A stretch of 64,000 nt of DNA from Asterias amurensis (taxonomy: Eukaryota; Echinodermata; Asteroidea; Forcipulatida; Asteriidae). The stretch lies in the NCBI RefSeq assembly GCF_032118995.1, contig NC_092657.1:5906391-5970390 (forward strand), written 5' to 3'. Both the position numbers and the translations under genes were made by a program. The notes under the pieces are model-generated. The model had not been told where the DNA came from. It ran no database searches and saw only the letters and a program-made list of their open reading frames with translations. Shown here piece by piece: positions 42,564-53,404 of this stretch. Position 1 is the stretch's first letter. Every line of letters begins with the position of its first letter.

Positions 42564-42648
42564 TTTTGTATTTATTAATGGGGCTCCTTGGTCACTCTGT
42601 TAATGTGATGCACTTTTAACTAGGCATCTCTGCTGCCACCTAGCGTTC

Positions 42649-43390
42649 ACGTATCACTCACCTGTCTAACCTTTAGGTTCAAAATTATCACGTGACTCAT
42701 TCTTAAGTAATGAAAGCATATGACGTTGCTGATGACTCTCTGACAATAGTACCAATTTGAAAATAGGCCAGACTTAGAGGTCCTTTCGGATACAATCACC
42801 AAGTCTTGACCTTTGACCTTAACGAGGCAACCGAGCTTGATATTCGAAGATGGGCACGTGATCACATCTGATTTACATTAACATACGAAAAGTTAGTCAC
42901 AAAAACCCTTTGGTAAGATTTCGTTTTTATTCAATCAAGATTGGCTTGTGAAATCGTAATCGTTTATAGCATACACATTTCGGGAACTAGGCTACCTCTG
43001 TGCAGAAAATTGTTCCTAAAAATGACTAAATATATATAGATTTTCAAATGAAACGATTCTTTATATAAAAGAAGATATATATTAGAGTAAAGAGATTTAA
43101 ATCTGTAAAATTGTTTTGATTTTTTTTCCGAAAGACGTATTAAACTGTTTAACTATGAGACACACTACGTCGTTTCGTTTTGCTTATTTGATAATAACCG
43201 TGAGAAAACTACTTATAGCTGTTCAAAACTGCTATTACCACCAAATAGTTTGGGACAAGCTGAGTTGTCAACAACCGGTTCTTTTCAGAACTAACCTTAC
43301 TCAATGTGACGGTCTTACCGATTCTGTACAAAATCCTTTAAAACAATTGAAATATAAAAAAAATCACAGATTTACAAATAACCTACAGGG
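42649..43390. other. gene-free stretch
   Basis: AT-rich with short ORFs only. No supported gene. A short piece near 43277 (CCGGTTCTTTTCAGAACTAAC) resembles the GTCGAG-linked repeat. Confidence 0.35.
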
Positions 43391-43456
43391 TTTTCACTAT
43401 CAACCTCTCCCCATTACTCGTTACCAAGTAAGGTTTTATGCTATAAATATTTTCTA
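43391..43456 (-). mobile_element. MITE family A fragment
   Basis: ACTATCAACCTCTCCCCATTACTCGTTACC...TTTTATGCTATAAATATT, joined to family G exactly as in the 15.7-kb copy. Confidence 0.8.
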
Positions 43457-44008
43457 AATCACTGTAAACTTTGCTGTGAAAAAGATTTGTAAATTGTGCC
43501 TTGAATGGGTAGTTTACAGAACTTCCATCGTGAAATTTACTGCACTTTACCTGGTACTCTAGCTGTCAGGTAAAGAACCGTCAATTTTACGGTTTTTTTT
43601 TTACAGTGAACCCTGAACACACAATCGGACGGAACTACAAACTAAGTTGTTGGAAATTCGAAAACCTTTAGTGCTACGGAAGTTTAACAGGAACAGAAAC
43701 CAAACATAACACGCGGTTTGTATTTCTTTCTGTTTCTTTCTTTTGTTCCATTTTCTTTGTTGAAATCGAAACCATCGAAACCATTTTAAATTGTGTCTAC
43801 TTGAAATTGTTTGATACTTGAAAGTGTTTGTCTGTTGTTTTAACAATTGAAACCAGCGGTAGCAACCTAAATACTTGTCTATTGAACATCTCAAATAAAA
43901 AAAAGTATAAAGGCGATTATTGTGGCCGATGTCAACGGGAAGCTATACGTTTGGTACTGATGATTTCTATGTTTTATGTGTATTTTACTTTTTTAATTGA
44001 TTGCTTCT
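43457..44008 (-). repeat. family G copy
   Basis: Reverse complement of 14937-15745 with a single copy of the ~250-bp block. Bounded on the right by the TTAA of a family E element. Confidence 0.85.
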
Positions 44009-44386
44009 TTAAAGCCATTATACACTTTCGGTACAGAAAAAGAAGAAAAAAAAATCACAGATTTATAAATAATTTACAGGGTTTACAGAAAGTAATTGTA
44101 AAGACTTCTCTTGAAATATTATTTACAGAAATGCTTTACTTTTTGAGAAAACATTAAAACAATTATCAACTCTCGATATCGAGAATTACGGATTAATTTT
44201 AAACACATGTCATGACATGGCGAAACGTGCGTTAACAATGGTGGGTTTTCCCGTTATTTTCTCGCGACTCCGATGACCGATTGAGCCTAAATTTTCACAG
44301 GTTTGTTAATTTATATATAATTTGTGATACACGAAGTGTGGGCCTTTGGAAAATACTGTTTACCGAAAGTGTCCAATGGCTTTAAA
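44009..44386 (+). mobile_element. MITE family E copy
   Basis: TTAAAGCCATTATACACTTTCGG to CCGAAAGTGTCCAATGGCTTTAA. Confidence 0.92.
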
Positions 44387-44422
44387 ACAATTATTAGTGT
44401 ACGATGCACAAACACTTGACGT

Positions 44423-44813
44423 TTAAAGACACTGGACACTATTGGTAATTGTCAAAGACTAGCCTTCACAGTTGGTGTATCTCAACATAATGCATAAAAT
44501 AACTAACCTGTGAAAATTTGTGCTCAATCGGTCATCGAAGTTGCGAGATAATAATGAAAAAACAAAACAAACATTGTCACACGAAGTCGTGTGCGTTTAG
44601 ATGGTTGATTTCGAGACCTCAAGTTTTAAATCTGAGGTCTCGAAATCAAATTCGTGGAAAATTACTTCTTTCTCGAAAACTATATGGCACTTCAGAGGGA
44701 GCGGTTTCCCACAATGTTTTCTACCATCAACCTCTCCCAATTACTCGTCACCAAGAAAGGTTTTATGCTAATAATTATTTTGAGTAATTACCAATAGTGT
44801 CCACTGCCTTTAA
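44423..44813 (-). mobile_element. MITE family A copy
   Basis: TTTAAAGACACTGGACACTATTGG to GTGTCCACTGCCTTTAA. Confidence 0.92.
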
Positions 44814-45300
44814 AAAAACATTTTAGTTATAAAAAAAAAAAATAATAAAAAAAAATTGCTGCTTAAATTTGAATGTGTCAATTATTATCTGAATTCTTGT
44901 TATCTTGATTTTAAATAGCAGTTTTATGCGAAATGTAGAAACTTAAATATTAAACAAATAAATAAAAACATAAAGAAGACTCCGTGCCGGTTCTTATTTA
45001 GAGTTCAACTACTTAGATTATCCATAATTTATTACATATAATAATACATGGTTTAGTTGGCCACAATATTACGCCCTATGTTTGACATGCCCCCATCCCC
45101 TCCCCACACGCCCAATTTGCCCCGCTTGTAGAGGCGTTTTCAACCGCTGATATTTCTCAGTAATAAATAGGCTCGTTTTAGTCCCGTGCATGCTTCACCT
45201 CTGTCGTTCCATAGAAAAAGGTACCACGGTCCCAGTCCCCATCATGATATCTAATCTGTTTAATATTTAACGTTGTAGTTCGAGATACAATACTACACTT
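44814..45300. other. AT-rich gene-free stretch before the tRNA-like array
   Basis: A-rich run at 44830-44858, otherwise unremarkable. No repeat family matched. Confidence 0.4.
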
Positions 45301-45320
45301 ATATGCAAATTAGGCAGAGC

Positions 45321-45400
45321 GGAGACGTGGCCCAGTGGTAGGGTTCCGGATTCTGAACGCAAAGGTACTGTGTTCGAGCCTCGGTGTGTGTTCTTTTTCT
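45321..45400 (+). ncRNA. tRNA-like unit 1
   Basis: GTGGCCCAGTGGTAGGGTTCC, then GTGTTCGAGCCTC, then TTCTTTTTC. The T-arm stem is imperfect. Confidence 0.45.
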
Positions 45401-45571
45401 ACGGTTGAGAACTTTGCTTCACGTAGTACCCTATGGCATGGGAAACCCTTGCTTACCACTTGTAAATAATTTGCGAGTGGAGAAGGCAAACCTGTAAGTA
45501 ATAATACGTTTTGATCAAAAGTTGTTGATTCTAAGGTTTACAATTAAACTCGAACGCTACCAAAGTAAGAA

Positions 45572-45652
45572 GAGCGGTGGCCCAGTGGTAGGGCTCCGGA
45601 TTCTGAACGCAAAGGTACCGGGTTCGAGCCCTGGTGAGTGTCCTTTTTCTTC
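45572..45652 (+). ncRNA. tRNA-like unit 2
   Basis: Perfect D-arm GCCC-AGTGGTA-GGGC, T-arm ACCGGGTTCGAGCCCTGGT, terminator-like CCTTTTTC. Confidence 0.5.
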
Positions 45653-45825
45653 TTCGATTAAGAACATTGGTTCACGCAGTACCCTTTGGCATAGGGAAAT
45701 CCTTGCTTTACACTTGTAATTAATTTGCGAGTTGAGAAGGCAAACCTGTAAGCTCGAATACATTTTGATTTAAAGTTGTTCACTCTGAGGTTTACAATTA
45801 AACTCGAACGCAATCGGAGTAACAA

Positions 45826-45904
45826 GAGCGGTGGCCCAGTGGATAGGGCTTCGGATTCTGAACGCAAGGGTATCGGGTTCGAGCCCCCGGGGTGTGTTCT
45901 TTTT
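45826..45904 (+). ncRNA. tRNA-like unit 3
   Basis: GGCCCAGTGGATAGGGC has one extra base in the D-loop. GGGTTCGAGCCCCCGG, then TTCTTTTTC. Confidence 0.45.
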
Positions 45905-46075
45905 CTGCGCTTAAGAATATTGGTTCACGCAGTACCCTATGGCATAGGGAAATCCTTGCTTTACGTAAATAATTTGCGACTGGAGAAGGCATACCTGTAA
46001 AGTTATAATATATTTTGATCTTAAGTTGTTCATTCTAAGGTTTACAATTAAACTCAAACACAACCATAGTAAGAA

Positions 46076-46154
46076 GAGCAGTGGCCCAGTGATAGGGCTC
46101 CGGATTCTGAACGTAAAGGTACCGGGTTCGAGCCCCGGTGAGTGTTCTTTTTCT
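46076..46154 (+). ncRNA. tRNA-like unit 4
   Basis: GGCCCAGTGATAGGGC, a perfect T-arm ACCGGGTTCGAGCCCCGGT, then TTCTTTTTC. Confidence 0.5.
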
Positions 46155-46325
46155 TCGCTTAAGAACCTTGGTTCACGCAGTACCCTATGGCATGGGAAAC
46201 CCTTGCTTACCACTTATAAATAATTTGCGAGTGGAGAAGGCGTACCTGTAAGATATAATACATTTTGATCAAAAGTTGTTGATTCTAAGGTTTACAGTTA
46301 AACTCGAACGCAATCTTAGTAAGAA

Positions 46326-46404
46326 GAGCGGTGGTCCAGTGGTAGGGCTCCGAATTCTGGACGCAAAGGTACCGGGTTCGAGTCCCGGTGTGTGTTCTTT
46401 TTCT
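46326..46404 (+). ncRNA. tRNA-like unit 5
   Basis: GGTCCAGTGGTAGGGC (one D-stem change), T-arm ACCGGGTTCGAGTCCCGGT, then TTCTTTTTC. Confidence 0.5.
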
Positions 46405-46568
46405 TCGCTTAAGAACATTGGTTCACGCAGTACCCTATGGCATGGGGAAATCCTTGCTTACCACTTAGTATATAAATTACAATTGGAAGGCATAATAAGC
46501 ATACATTTTGATTTAAAGTTGTTCATTTTAAGGTATACAATTAAACTCGAACGCAACCGAAATAAGAT

Positions 46569-46643
46569 GAGTAGTGGCTCAATGGAAGGGCTTCGGACTC
46601 TACACCACATGGTACGGGGTTCGAATCCCGGGTGTGTTTTTAC
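46569..46643 (+). ncRNA. tRNA-like unit 6, second type
   Basis: GGCTCAATGGAAGGGC, GGGGTTCGAATCCCGGG, then GTGTTTTTAC. It has a GACTCTACACC stretch instead of GATTCTGAACG. Confidence 0.45.
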
Positions 46644-46709
46644 TACGTTTTGATTTAAAGTTGTTCATTCTTAGATATAAAATTAAACTCGAACGCAATT
46701 GAGTACCAG

Positions 46710-46782
46710 GAGACGTGGCCCAATGGAAGGGCTCCGGACTCTACACCCAAAGGTACGGGGTTCGAATCCTGGGTGTTCTTTT
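46710..46782 (+). ncRNA. tRNA-like unit 7, second type
   Basis: GACGTGGCCCAATGGAAGGGC, CTACACCCAAAGG, GGGGTTCGAATCCTGGGTGT, then TCTTTTAC. ACACCCA and TGGGTGT can pair over the T-arm. Confidence 0.45.
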
Positions 46783-46851
46783 ACAAAGTTTTGATTGAAA
46801 GTTGTCCATACGAAGGTTTAAAATTAAACTCGAACGCACTTTAGTAAGAAG

Positions 46852-46926
46852 GCCCAGTGGCCCAGTGGAAGGGCTCCGGACTCAACACCCAAAGGTACGG
46901 GGTTCGAATCCTGGGTGTTCTTTTAC
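46852..46926 (+). ncRNA. tRNA-like unit 8, second type
   Basis: GGCCCAGTGGAAGGGC, CAACACCCAAAGG, GGGGTTCGAATCCTGGGTGT, then TCTTTTAC. Confidence 0.45.
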
Positions 46927-46994
46927 AAAGTTTTGATTTAAAGTTGTCCATACGAAGGTTTAAAATTAAACTCGAACGCACTTTAAATAAGAAG

Positions 46995-47065
46995 GACCAG
47001 TGGCCCAGTGGAAGGGCTCTGGTCTGAGGACCGAAAGGTACCGGGATCGAATCCCGCTACGGAAA
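46995..47065 (+). ncRNA. tRNA-like unit 9
   Basis: GGCCCAGTGGAAGGGC, GGGATCGAATCCCG. It lacks a nearby T-run and is the most diverged unit. Confidence 0.35.
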
Positions 47066-47164
47066 AGTTCTAGACGTTTTAAAAATATTTTTTTAATTGG
47101 AAAAATTAAATTTATATAAAAAAGAGCATAGGTTCGTTTTAAGTTTTAAGTTTCTTTCCTCAGC

Positions 47165-47285
47165 GAGTGCTAGCGGTGAGTGCCACTGCGCGGTGTGTGC
47201 CACTGTCTGGTGGGTCGAGGCTTCTCGGACGGCAACCGCGCTGTCACCACCGGGGTTCGAACCGGGGACCATTCGCTACGGAAGC
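47165..47285. repeat. GC-rich segment with CGGGGTTCGAACCGGGG
   Basis: Contains a B-box-like palindrome CCGGGGTTCGAACCGGGG and GAGTGCTAGCGGTGAGTGCCAC. It may be a remnant of another tRNA-like module on either strand. Confidence 0.35.
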
Positions 47286-47374
47286 CGACGCCCACCTACG
47301 ACACCCACTTGGGTCCCCCCCAAAGATCATTCGCATTTTAGACCTGATAAACCTTCGGTCCATTCTTTACGTAG

Positions 47375-48480
47375 AAAGCTATGGCATGGGATTTCAGTGC
47401 TTTATACTTAGTATATAATTTGTAAGTTGAATACTTTTCATAGGATACTATGGTATGGGAATATCAATGCTTTATACTTGGTATATAATTTGTGAGTTGA
47501 ATACTTTTCATAGGATACTATGGTATGGGAATATCAATGCTTTATACTTAGTATATAATTTGCGAGTGGAACACTTTACACTTGATGCTATGGCATAGTA
47601 AAAGCAGTGCTTTATACTTAGTAATTTGCGAGTGAGATGCACAAGCTGTGGGCTGGTGTAAACATAGGCATGGGAAACTCATTGGTTCGGACTTAGGAAA
47701 TATTTGAGTTAAAAGGTACACTCAGTAGGTTTAAGATAGACAATGTTTTATAATGGGGAAAGGGGTACGCATGGTACTATGGCATAGGGAAATCCTTGCT
47801 TTAGACTTCGTAAATAATTTGAGAGAGGAAGGCATACGCTTTACTGACGGGTATGGGTAGACAGGGGTCTCTTTGGTTTGGACTTGGAAAATATTCGAGT
47901 TGAAGGCACACGCTGTAGGCATAATATAGACAATTAGTTTAAATGGGGAAAGGGTACGCATGGTAATATGGCATAGGGAAATCCTTGCTGTATACTTAGT
48001 AAATAATTTGAGAGTGTAGGGCATATGCTTTTATGACGGGTATGGGTAGACAGGCGTCTCTTCGGTTCGGACTTGGAAAATATTCGAGTTGAAGGCACAC
48101 GCTGTAGGCATAATATAGACAATTAGTTTATAATGGGGAAAGGGTATACGCTACGTACTATGGCATAGGGAAATCCTTGCTTTAGACTTGTAAATAATTT
48201 GAGAGAGGAAGGCATACGCTTTACTGACAGGGGACTCTTAGGTTGTGATTTAAAAAAATACTGTGAGTGGAAGGCACACGCTGTAAAGTCTGGCGCATTA
48301 GTTTACAAGGAAACATATAAAAGGGGACTCCTAATTGGTTCGAAATTATTATTTGAGTCGAAGGCACACGCTGTAGGTATAGACAATTATTTCACACAGG
48401 AAATTGGTCTGGCATTTCGATGGGAATTTGGGGACTGTCGCTGGGGGAGGGTGGCGGGGTATTGGGGTTGGGTGGCTGAG
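47375..48480. repeat. tandem repeats sharing the array tail
   Basis: The block CTATGGCATGGGA or CTATGGCATAGGGAAATCC...CTTGC followed by AGT-AAATAATTTG recurs near 47383, 47459, 47517, 47588, 47778, 47969 and 48160. From 47740 the period is about 190 bp and includes GAAGGCACACGCTGTAGGCATAATATAGAC. These are the tails of the tRNA-like units without their heads. ORFs here are not credible. Confidence 0.8.
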
Positions 48481-48489
48481 TGTTTAGTA

Positions 48490-49056
48490 GGCTAGCTAAG
48501 ATCAACACGACGGCGGGAATAATATAACATCGTTACATTTCCTCCAAGTGTTCTTGGTGGGTACTAGCCGTGTATGGTATATTTTTGTTTGGATGAGTTT
48601 GATACAATAATTATTTGAGACATTGTTATATCGAAAAATAGGCAATTTATCAAAAAGTTGACGACTAAAACCAAGATTTTTCTGCTCCTCGCACTCTAAT
48701 ACACTTTTACATGAATTTTCAGGCGATTTTGAAAAATCAACATTTTCCGGCCGATTTTTGAGAAAACGACAAGGGTAATAACTTGACGTTTTTTCACCCT
48801 CAAAATTTGTTGCTCTCCGATTTGCCTCAAAATTTAACCAAAGGTAGTTCTTTATGTGCAAAAGACAGTCTCCAGGTTACAGATTGCTGGAACAAATGGG
48901 TGGGTCTCAAATATTCATTTTATCTTGATTTGGGGCATCGAAAACTAGACAGTATCTCAAAAAATTGCCAAGGTATATATTTGACTCATACCTCACCCTC
49001 TATTACATAACTGCATGAAATTTTAGATGATTTAAAAAATAATGAAAAAATCGGTT

Positions 49057-49096
<40 letters not shown>

Positions 49097-50530
49097 AGCT
49101 CAAGTTTTATTCAGATTATAAAAAGTTGTATTATTTTGTCATAAAAAAGACACATCACTGGGCAATTTAAGACGATAAAAAAAAATAAAAAAAATAATCG
49201 GTTAATTAAAAAAAAACTAAAAAAAAACCGCCCAGGTTCTATTCAGATTATGAAAAGTTGTATTATTTTGTCATAAAAAGACACACCACTGGGCAGTATA
49301 TGTGGCAACAAACCAGTTTTAGAATGTCAACCTATGAAAAAGGCAACCTGCAAAGGTTGAAACATGATACCAGTGTCAATTCTTTTGGATTGTACGACTG
49401 TCAGAGAACTGATCATTTTATTTGGTTGGTAAATAGTTTACAAAAGTAGGTAAACAACAGTTCAGTGTTACATGTAAACAAAAACTGGCATTTTAGAAAC
49501 ATGTAGGAATGGCCGACACATTGATCTATCAATGAATTGAAGTAGGATAATCTGGAAACTACACAGAAAAGTCGATTGCGTATTTCAGCATCTGATTGAC
49601 AGCAAGTTGCCATTGACGATACAATGACCTATGCTCCAACGTTACATTGCTACTTCCGGATTGCCGTTGTTTACGTTGAGCATGAAAGTGGAACAGAAAT
49701 GCGACAAAATTACTTGTTTTATGACAATTTAGGTGGTTACACGTCTTCCACGAGGCCTCCATCCGATTCTTCATTATTAACTTAAATAAACTACATGATA
49801 AAGCTTACCCATAGAGACATTAAATCACATCAAATCATCGTAAGTATATCCACGGTATTGACAACTTCTCAAGCATGGCTGGTGGCCATTTTGAATCTCG
49901 CGTCACGGCATCAAGCCGTCGAGCACCCAGACCTCTACTACACTGTATATTAGGTTTATCTCGCGTTATGTAGAAATCGGGTACCTGTCGGTTGCTTTAA
50001 CTGGTTCCAATCACCGGTGTCTGTCCAAGACCAGAGGGGAAAAGTGGCTCCCGCAAGATCTCGCGGAATGATTCAAAATGCGAGAATCGAAGGCTTGATT
50101 AAAAGTGACACTGCAATAAATAGTGGCAATCAAACCAAGTAGCCTATTACGCGTGTTTAATTTGAAATAATTTAGCGCGAAGTTGAAATAACTAAAGGTA
50201 TTAATTATATGGGGTCTATCTTTTTCTTCTTCATTTCTCAGCTCATTATTTTGTAGGGATAAATAACTTGTAGGTAGACTATTAAAAAAAGACGTTATTT
50301 CATTGTTGAAATTTTCTCACTCAAATTTGCGCCACCAAATAATCCAACTTTTACAGACTTCGGTACACTTCAATAATGCATACAAATCGAACTTCAAAAA
50401 TGTGGTCCAATAATACAAATAAATAAAATCACAAGGCAAAATTCAAGCAATTTATCAATGTTGTGTAATTTTGTTTATTGAAATAGTACAATATAGCACA
50501 GTTTGGCTTGATCAGAAATGTATGAGGTTA
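48490..50530. other. long stretch without supported genes
   Basis: 49020-49160 and 49165-49300 are a tandem duplication (TTCAGATTATAAAAAGTTGTATT then TTTTGTCATAAAAA.GACACA) separated by A-rich runs. A poly-A of about 36 lies at 49060-49095. The remainder matches no family, and I see no convincing exon. Confidence 0.45.
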
Positions 50531-50534
50531 AATC

Positions 50535-50597
50535 GCCATTACTCGTTACCAAGTAAGTTTTTATGCTGACAATTATTTTGAGTAATTACCAATAGTT
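50535..50597 (-). mobile_element. MITE family A right-end fragment
   Basis: CCATTACTCGTTACCAAGTAAG...TTTTGAGTAATTACCAATAG. Confidence 0.8.
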
Positions 50598-50884
50598 TGA
50601 ATAATTAACAACAGCCGGGTGTACTAGCCCAGCTTCTTCACATCTTATTTGAAAGTTACTTTCACGTCTTATCCCAGTGTTTGTTGGCCATGTACATAGC
50701 CTAAACTCGCTTTTTCTGAAAGTCATTTGTTTCATAACCAGAATAAATGAAATGAAATTGAAATTGAAATTGAAAAAGCCTCGGCTTTGACTCCAGTTCC
50801 GAGACCCGTTTGAGGATGTAGCACCGTGCACGATTGACGCTAGGGTGGTGACAGAATCTAAGGTCACAGCTTCAATGTTCAGAT

Positions 50885-51328
50885 GTGGCTGAACATGCAC
50901 AGATCCTTCCTTTCTCGAAACGATTAAAACTCAGTTTGACGAATCGAATTTCCCCTTCCACTCAAATTAACATTGTCTCAACGTGGTCGAACAACCACGT
51001 GCAGTCTTACTGTGTTCTTATTAGCCGACCAATAGCCAATGATATTGCGAAGACCAAGAAGTCAGAGTTCACTGCTCCAGCGCTGTTGCAAAATGGATCC
51101 TGGCAGCAGTGGGTGTATAAACGAAATCCATCCAATCTAAATAGCGACTTGCCAAGGCAGGAGTATATTCCACAACCCCTCGTTACCCCTAAAAGTTTCC
51201 TGCCGTCTTTAATGAGAGTTTTCTGTAATGTGAAAAGAAGCAAAAAGGTAGTGAAACAGTGCGCCTTCTTGCGTTGTGATAGGGACTGGTACACTAGTCC
51301 CTTAGTAGGGTATGTACCTCGGATTTAA
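50885..51328 (+). CDS. hypothetical ORF, unrecognised
   Basis: 147 codons starting MAEHAQILPFSKRLK, a mixed, protein-like composition with basic and aromatic residues. No domain, signal peptide or membrane segment is visible. The surroundings (50640-51700) match no repeat family. It could be a gene fragment, part of an unrecognised mobile element, or chance. No splice signal supports it. Confidence 0.2.
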   Translation: MAEHAQILPFSKRLKLSLTNRISPSTQINIVSTWSNNHVQSYCVLISRPIANDIAKTKKSEFTAPALLQNGSWQQWVYKRNPSNLNSDLPRQEYIPQPLVTPKSFLPSLMRVFCNVKRSKKVVKQCAFLRCDRDWYTSPLVGYVPRI

Positions 51329-51704
51329 CTGTGAATCTCTAGAACAATCAAGGCCATGTGAAATGATGCGAGGTCAAGGGTGATTATGGACGTGGGCTCA
51401 ACGCTTGTGGATCGGGTCACTTGCAACCTCGTCCCCAGGGTGTGTCGAGTGGTTACAAGGTTGACCGCTCTCTCACCCTGGTATTGGATCATTTGCATAC
51501 GCCAAATTTTTGGATAGGTAAGCAAATTCAAATAGTCTGGCTTCTTTTCGAAATGCACATCTTCGTCACTCGTAGTACGGTACCTGATTTAATAGCTCGT
51601 TTGTGCATTGTTGGTTGCCGGCGGCTGGCCGTACCTATGAATATGGAACATATTCTTTGTAAAGTCGTTGTCTAATCAGGGTCCAAGTAAGGAGTTTACA
51701 TCCC

Positions 51705-52002
51705 ATGGTTTGCTATTGTAAACATGGTTGAAAATCAAGTAAACCATGGGGACGAGGTTGTAGGGTCACTTGGGGCTGGCCCGAGGTGCACTGACATCAC
51801 CACGAGAAGGGTGAGTGATCGTTCGATTAGAGAAGGAAAAACGTGCATCTGCCCACGTTCGTCCTGGAAAAAAAATACACGGGTGGCGTATTTTTTAACG
51901 TGGGGTAATTATCTGCCCACGTTCGTCCTGGAAAAAAAACAAAGCCACCCAAATATGAGCGCACCGGGGTCGACCCGGGGAAGCTAATCGAACGCACCCA
52001 TA
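51705..52002. mobile_element. MITE family I copy, diverged
   Basis: AGGGTCACTTGGGGCTGGCCC and CACCGGGGTCGACCCGGGGAAGC...CGAACGCACCC match family I. GCCCACGTTCGTCCTGGAAAAAAAA occurs twice inside (near 51857 and 51917) and once in the copy at 37959. Confidence 0.75.
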
Positions 52003-52264
52003 GTTAAATTTGCATCGAGTTACACATGTAGAGCTAGAGGGGAGGGTTTATTCAGTGTACCATTTTGCCTGCCATGGAATATGCAAATTATTTGATATTC
52101 TTACCGTGCATCCAAATCCATCCTCGCAGCTTATCGTGTCCATTGACCCGTCAAATAGTGTGAAGTCTACATGCTCGCGTCCAGGTACAGTGTGTACGGT
52201 CTGGTTATAACAAAGCATACTGGAACTGCAGCTACCTGCAACGAAATAAGTTTGGTTTTATTTT

Positions 52265-52618
52265 TAAAGGCATTGACACGTATGGTACTTGTCAAAATCT
52301 AGTCTTCTCACTTGGTGTATCTCAACATTTGCCTAAAATAACAAACCAGTGAAAATTTAAACTCAATTGGTCATCGAAGAAAAAACACCCTTGTTGGACG
52401 AATTTGTAAGCTTTCAGATAGGAATAAAATACTTCTAGCTAGAAGTCTTTTATTATTTCAGTGAGAAACTACCTCTTTCTCAAAATCTATGCTTCTTCAG
52501 AAGGAGCTGTTTCACAAAATGTTTTCTACTATCAACAGCTCTCCAATGCTCGTTACCTGTTGGTTTTAAGTTAATATTTGTTTTGAGTAATTACCAAACG
52601 TCTACCTTCCCTTTAAAG
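52265..52618 (-). mobile_element. MITE family A copy, diverged subfamily
   Basis: TTTAAAGGCATTGACACGTATGG to CGTCTACCTTCCCTTTAA. Shares CTTCTAGCTAGAAGTC with 34233-34614. It abuts the next A copy. Confidence 0.88.
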
Positions 52619-53035
52619 GCACTGGGGTGGATTTAACAAAGGTAGTCCTAACTTAGGACTAGTCCTAGGCAATGCTAAGAGATAAGACCAGTCCTAAGTT
52701 AGAATGAGTTACTGGTCCTAACTTAGGACCAGTCCTATCTCTAAGCATTGCCTAGAACTACATGTTTGTAGTCCTAAGTTAGGACTACCTTTGTGAAATC
52801 CACCCCTGGAAACGTTTAGTACTTGTCAAAGACTAGACTTCTCACTTGGTGTATCCCATCATGTCTCTATGGTGTATCTCAACAATATGCCTTAAATAAC
52901 AGACCTGTGAAAATTTGGACTCAATTGGTCGTCCAAGTTCCGGGAGATATTATAAGGGAAGAATAAACACCAATGTCGCACAAGTTGTGTGCTTCAGATG
53001 CCTTGAATTCGATACCTCAGCTGAGAGTCTTTCGA
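52612..53035 (-). mobile_element. MITE family A copy split by family B, right part lost
   Basis: AAAGGCACTGG, then family B, then CTGGAAACGTTTAGTACTTGTC onwards to GAATTCGATACCTCAGCTGAG. It breaks off where a GGGTCGAAACGTC repeat begins. Confidence 0.85.
52624..52806. mobile_element. MITE family B copy, long subtype
   Basis: GGGGTGGATTTAACAAAGG to CCTTTGTGAAATCCACCCC, about 183 bp. Inserted after AAAGGCACTG of family A, the same site as at 26282. Confidence 0.92.
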
Positions 53036-53070
53036 GAAAGACTTTGCTAGGGTCGAAACGTCAGGCATTA
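53025..53070 (+). repeat. GGGTCGAAACGTC repeat
   Basis: CTTTCGAGAAAGACTTTGC, then TAGGGTCGAAACGTCAGGC. Nearly identical to 5647-5682. It may be the remnant end of a Penelope-like element. Confidence 0.45.
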
Positions 53071-53404
53071 ATTTTTTTTTTAATTAAAAGGTAGCAAAAG
53101 TTATTTCGACTTACATATATAACATAACACCATTAGAAGCACAGCGTAAAGTTTGGTTTCAATCATGATGGCTGCAACTGAAACACAATACATATAATCT
53201 AGAATTAACAAAGATCATATTGAATGGATCACTCGATTGGCAACTGTCAGGCGTTGTGCAGTTAGTTCAAAATAATTATCAAAGTTAGGCCTATTACAGT
53301 TTTTTTTTTTTTTAATGTGTTGGCAGAATTGCAACGGGGGATCGTCACTATTTTCTCATGATTTACAAAAAGGGTTCAGCCAACAAGTGTTTGTTATTAT
53401 CATT

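Larger units (their letters stand above)
45300..47075 (+). repeat. tandem array of nine tRNA-like units
   Basis: Nine copies of a tRNA-like module start near 45321, 45572, 45826, 46076, 46326, 46569, 46710, 46852 and 46995. The first five are spaced about 250 bp apart and the last three intervals are about 142 bp. Each has an A-box/D-arm (GGCCCAGTGGTAGGGC: stem GCCC/GGGC), a B-box/T-arm (CCGGGTTCGAGCCCCGG: 5-bp stem, 7-base loop), and in units 1-8 a run of four or five T within about 12 bases downstream. The five long units then carry a shared tail with TTCACGCAGTACCCTATGG and CCTTGCTT. Anticodon and acceptor stems are not recognisable. Confidence 0.85.

Noticed and set aside
45522..46653. 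ORFs with SPGLEPGTF or VPGSSPGE peptides
   Set aside because: These peptides come from translating the B-box of the tRNA-like units; they are common false proteins.
45321..47065. Functional tRNA genes (Gln- or Gly-like)
   Set aside because: No acceptor pairing and no anticodon stem in any unit, although D- and T-arms are good.
45300..48480. CRISPR array
   Set aside because: Repeats are long (142-250 bp), include tRNA-like modules and have no uniform short repeats with unique spacers; the genome is also eukaryotic.
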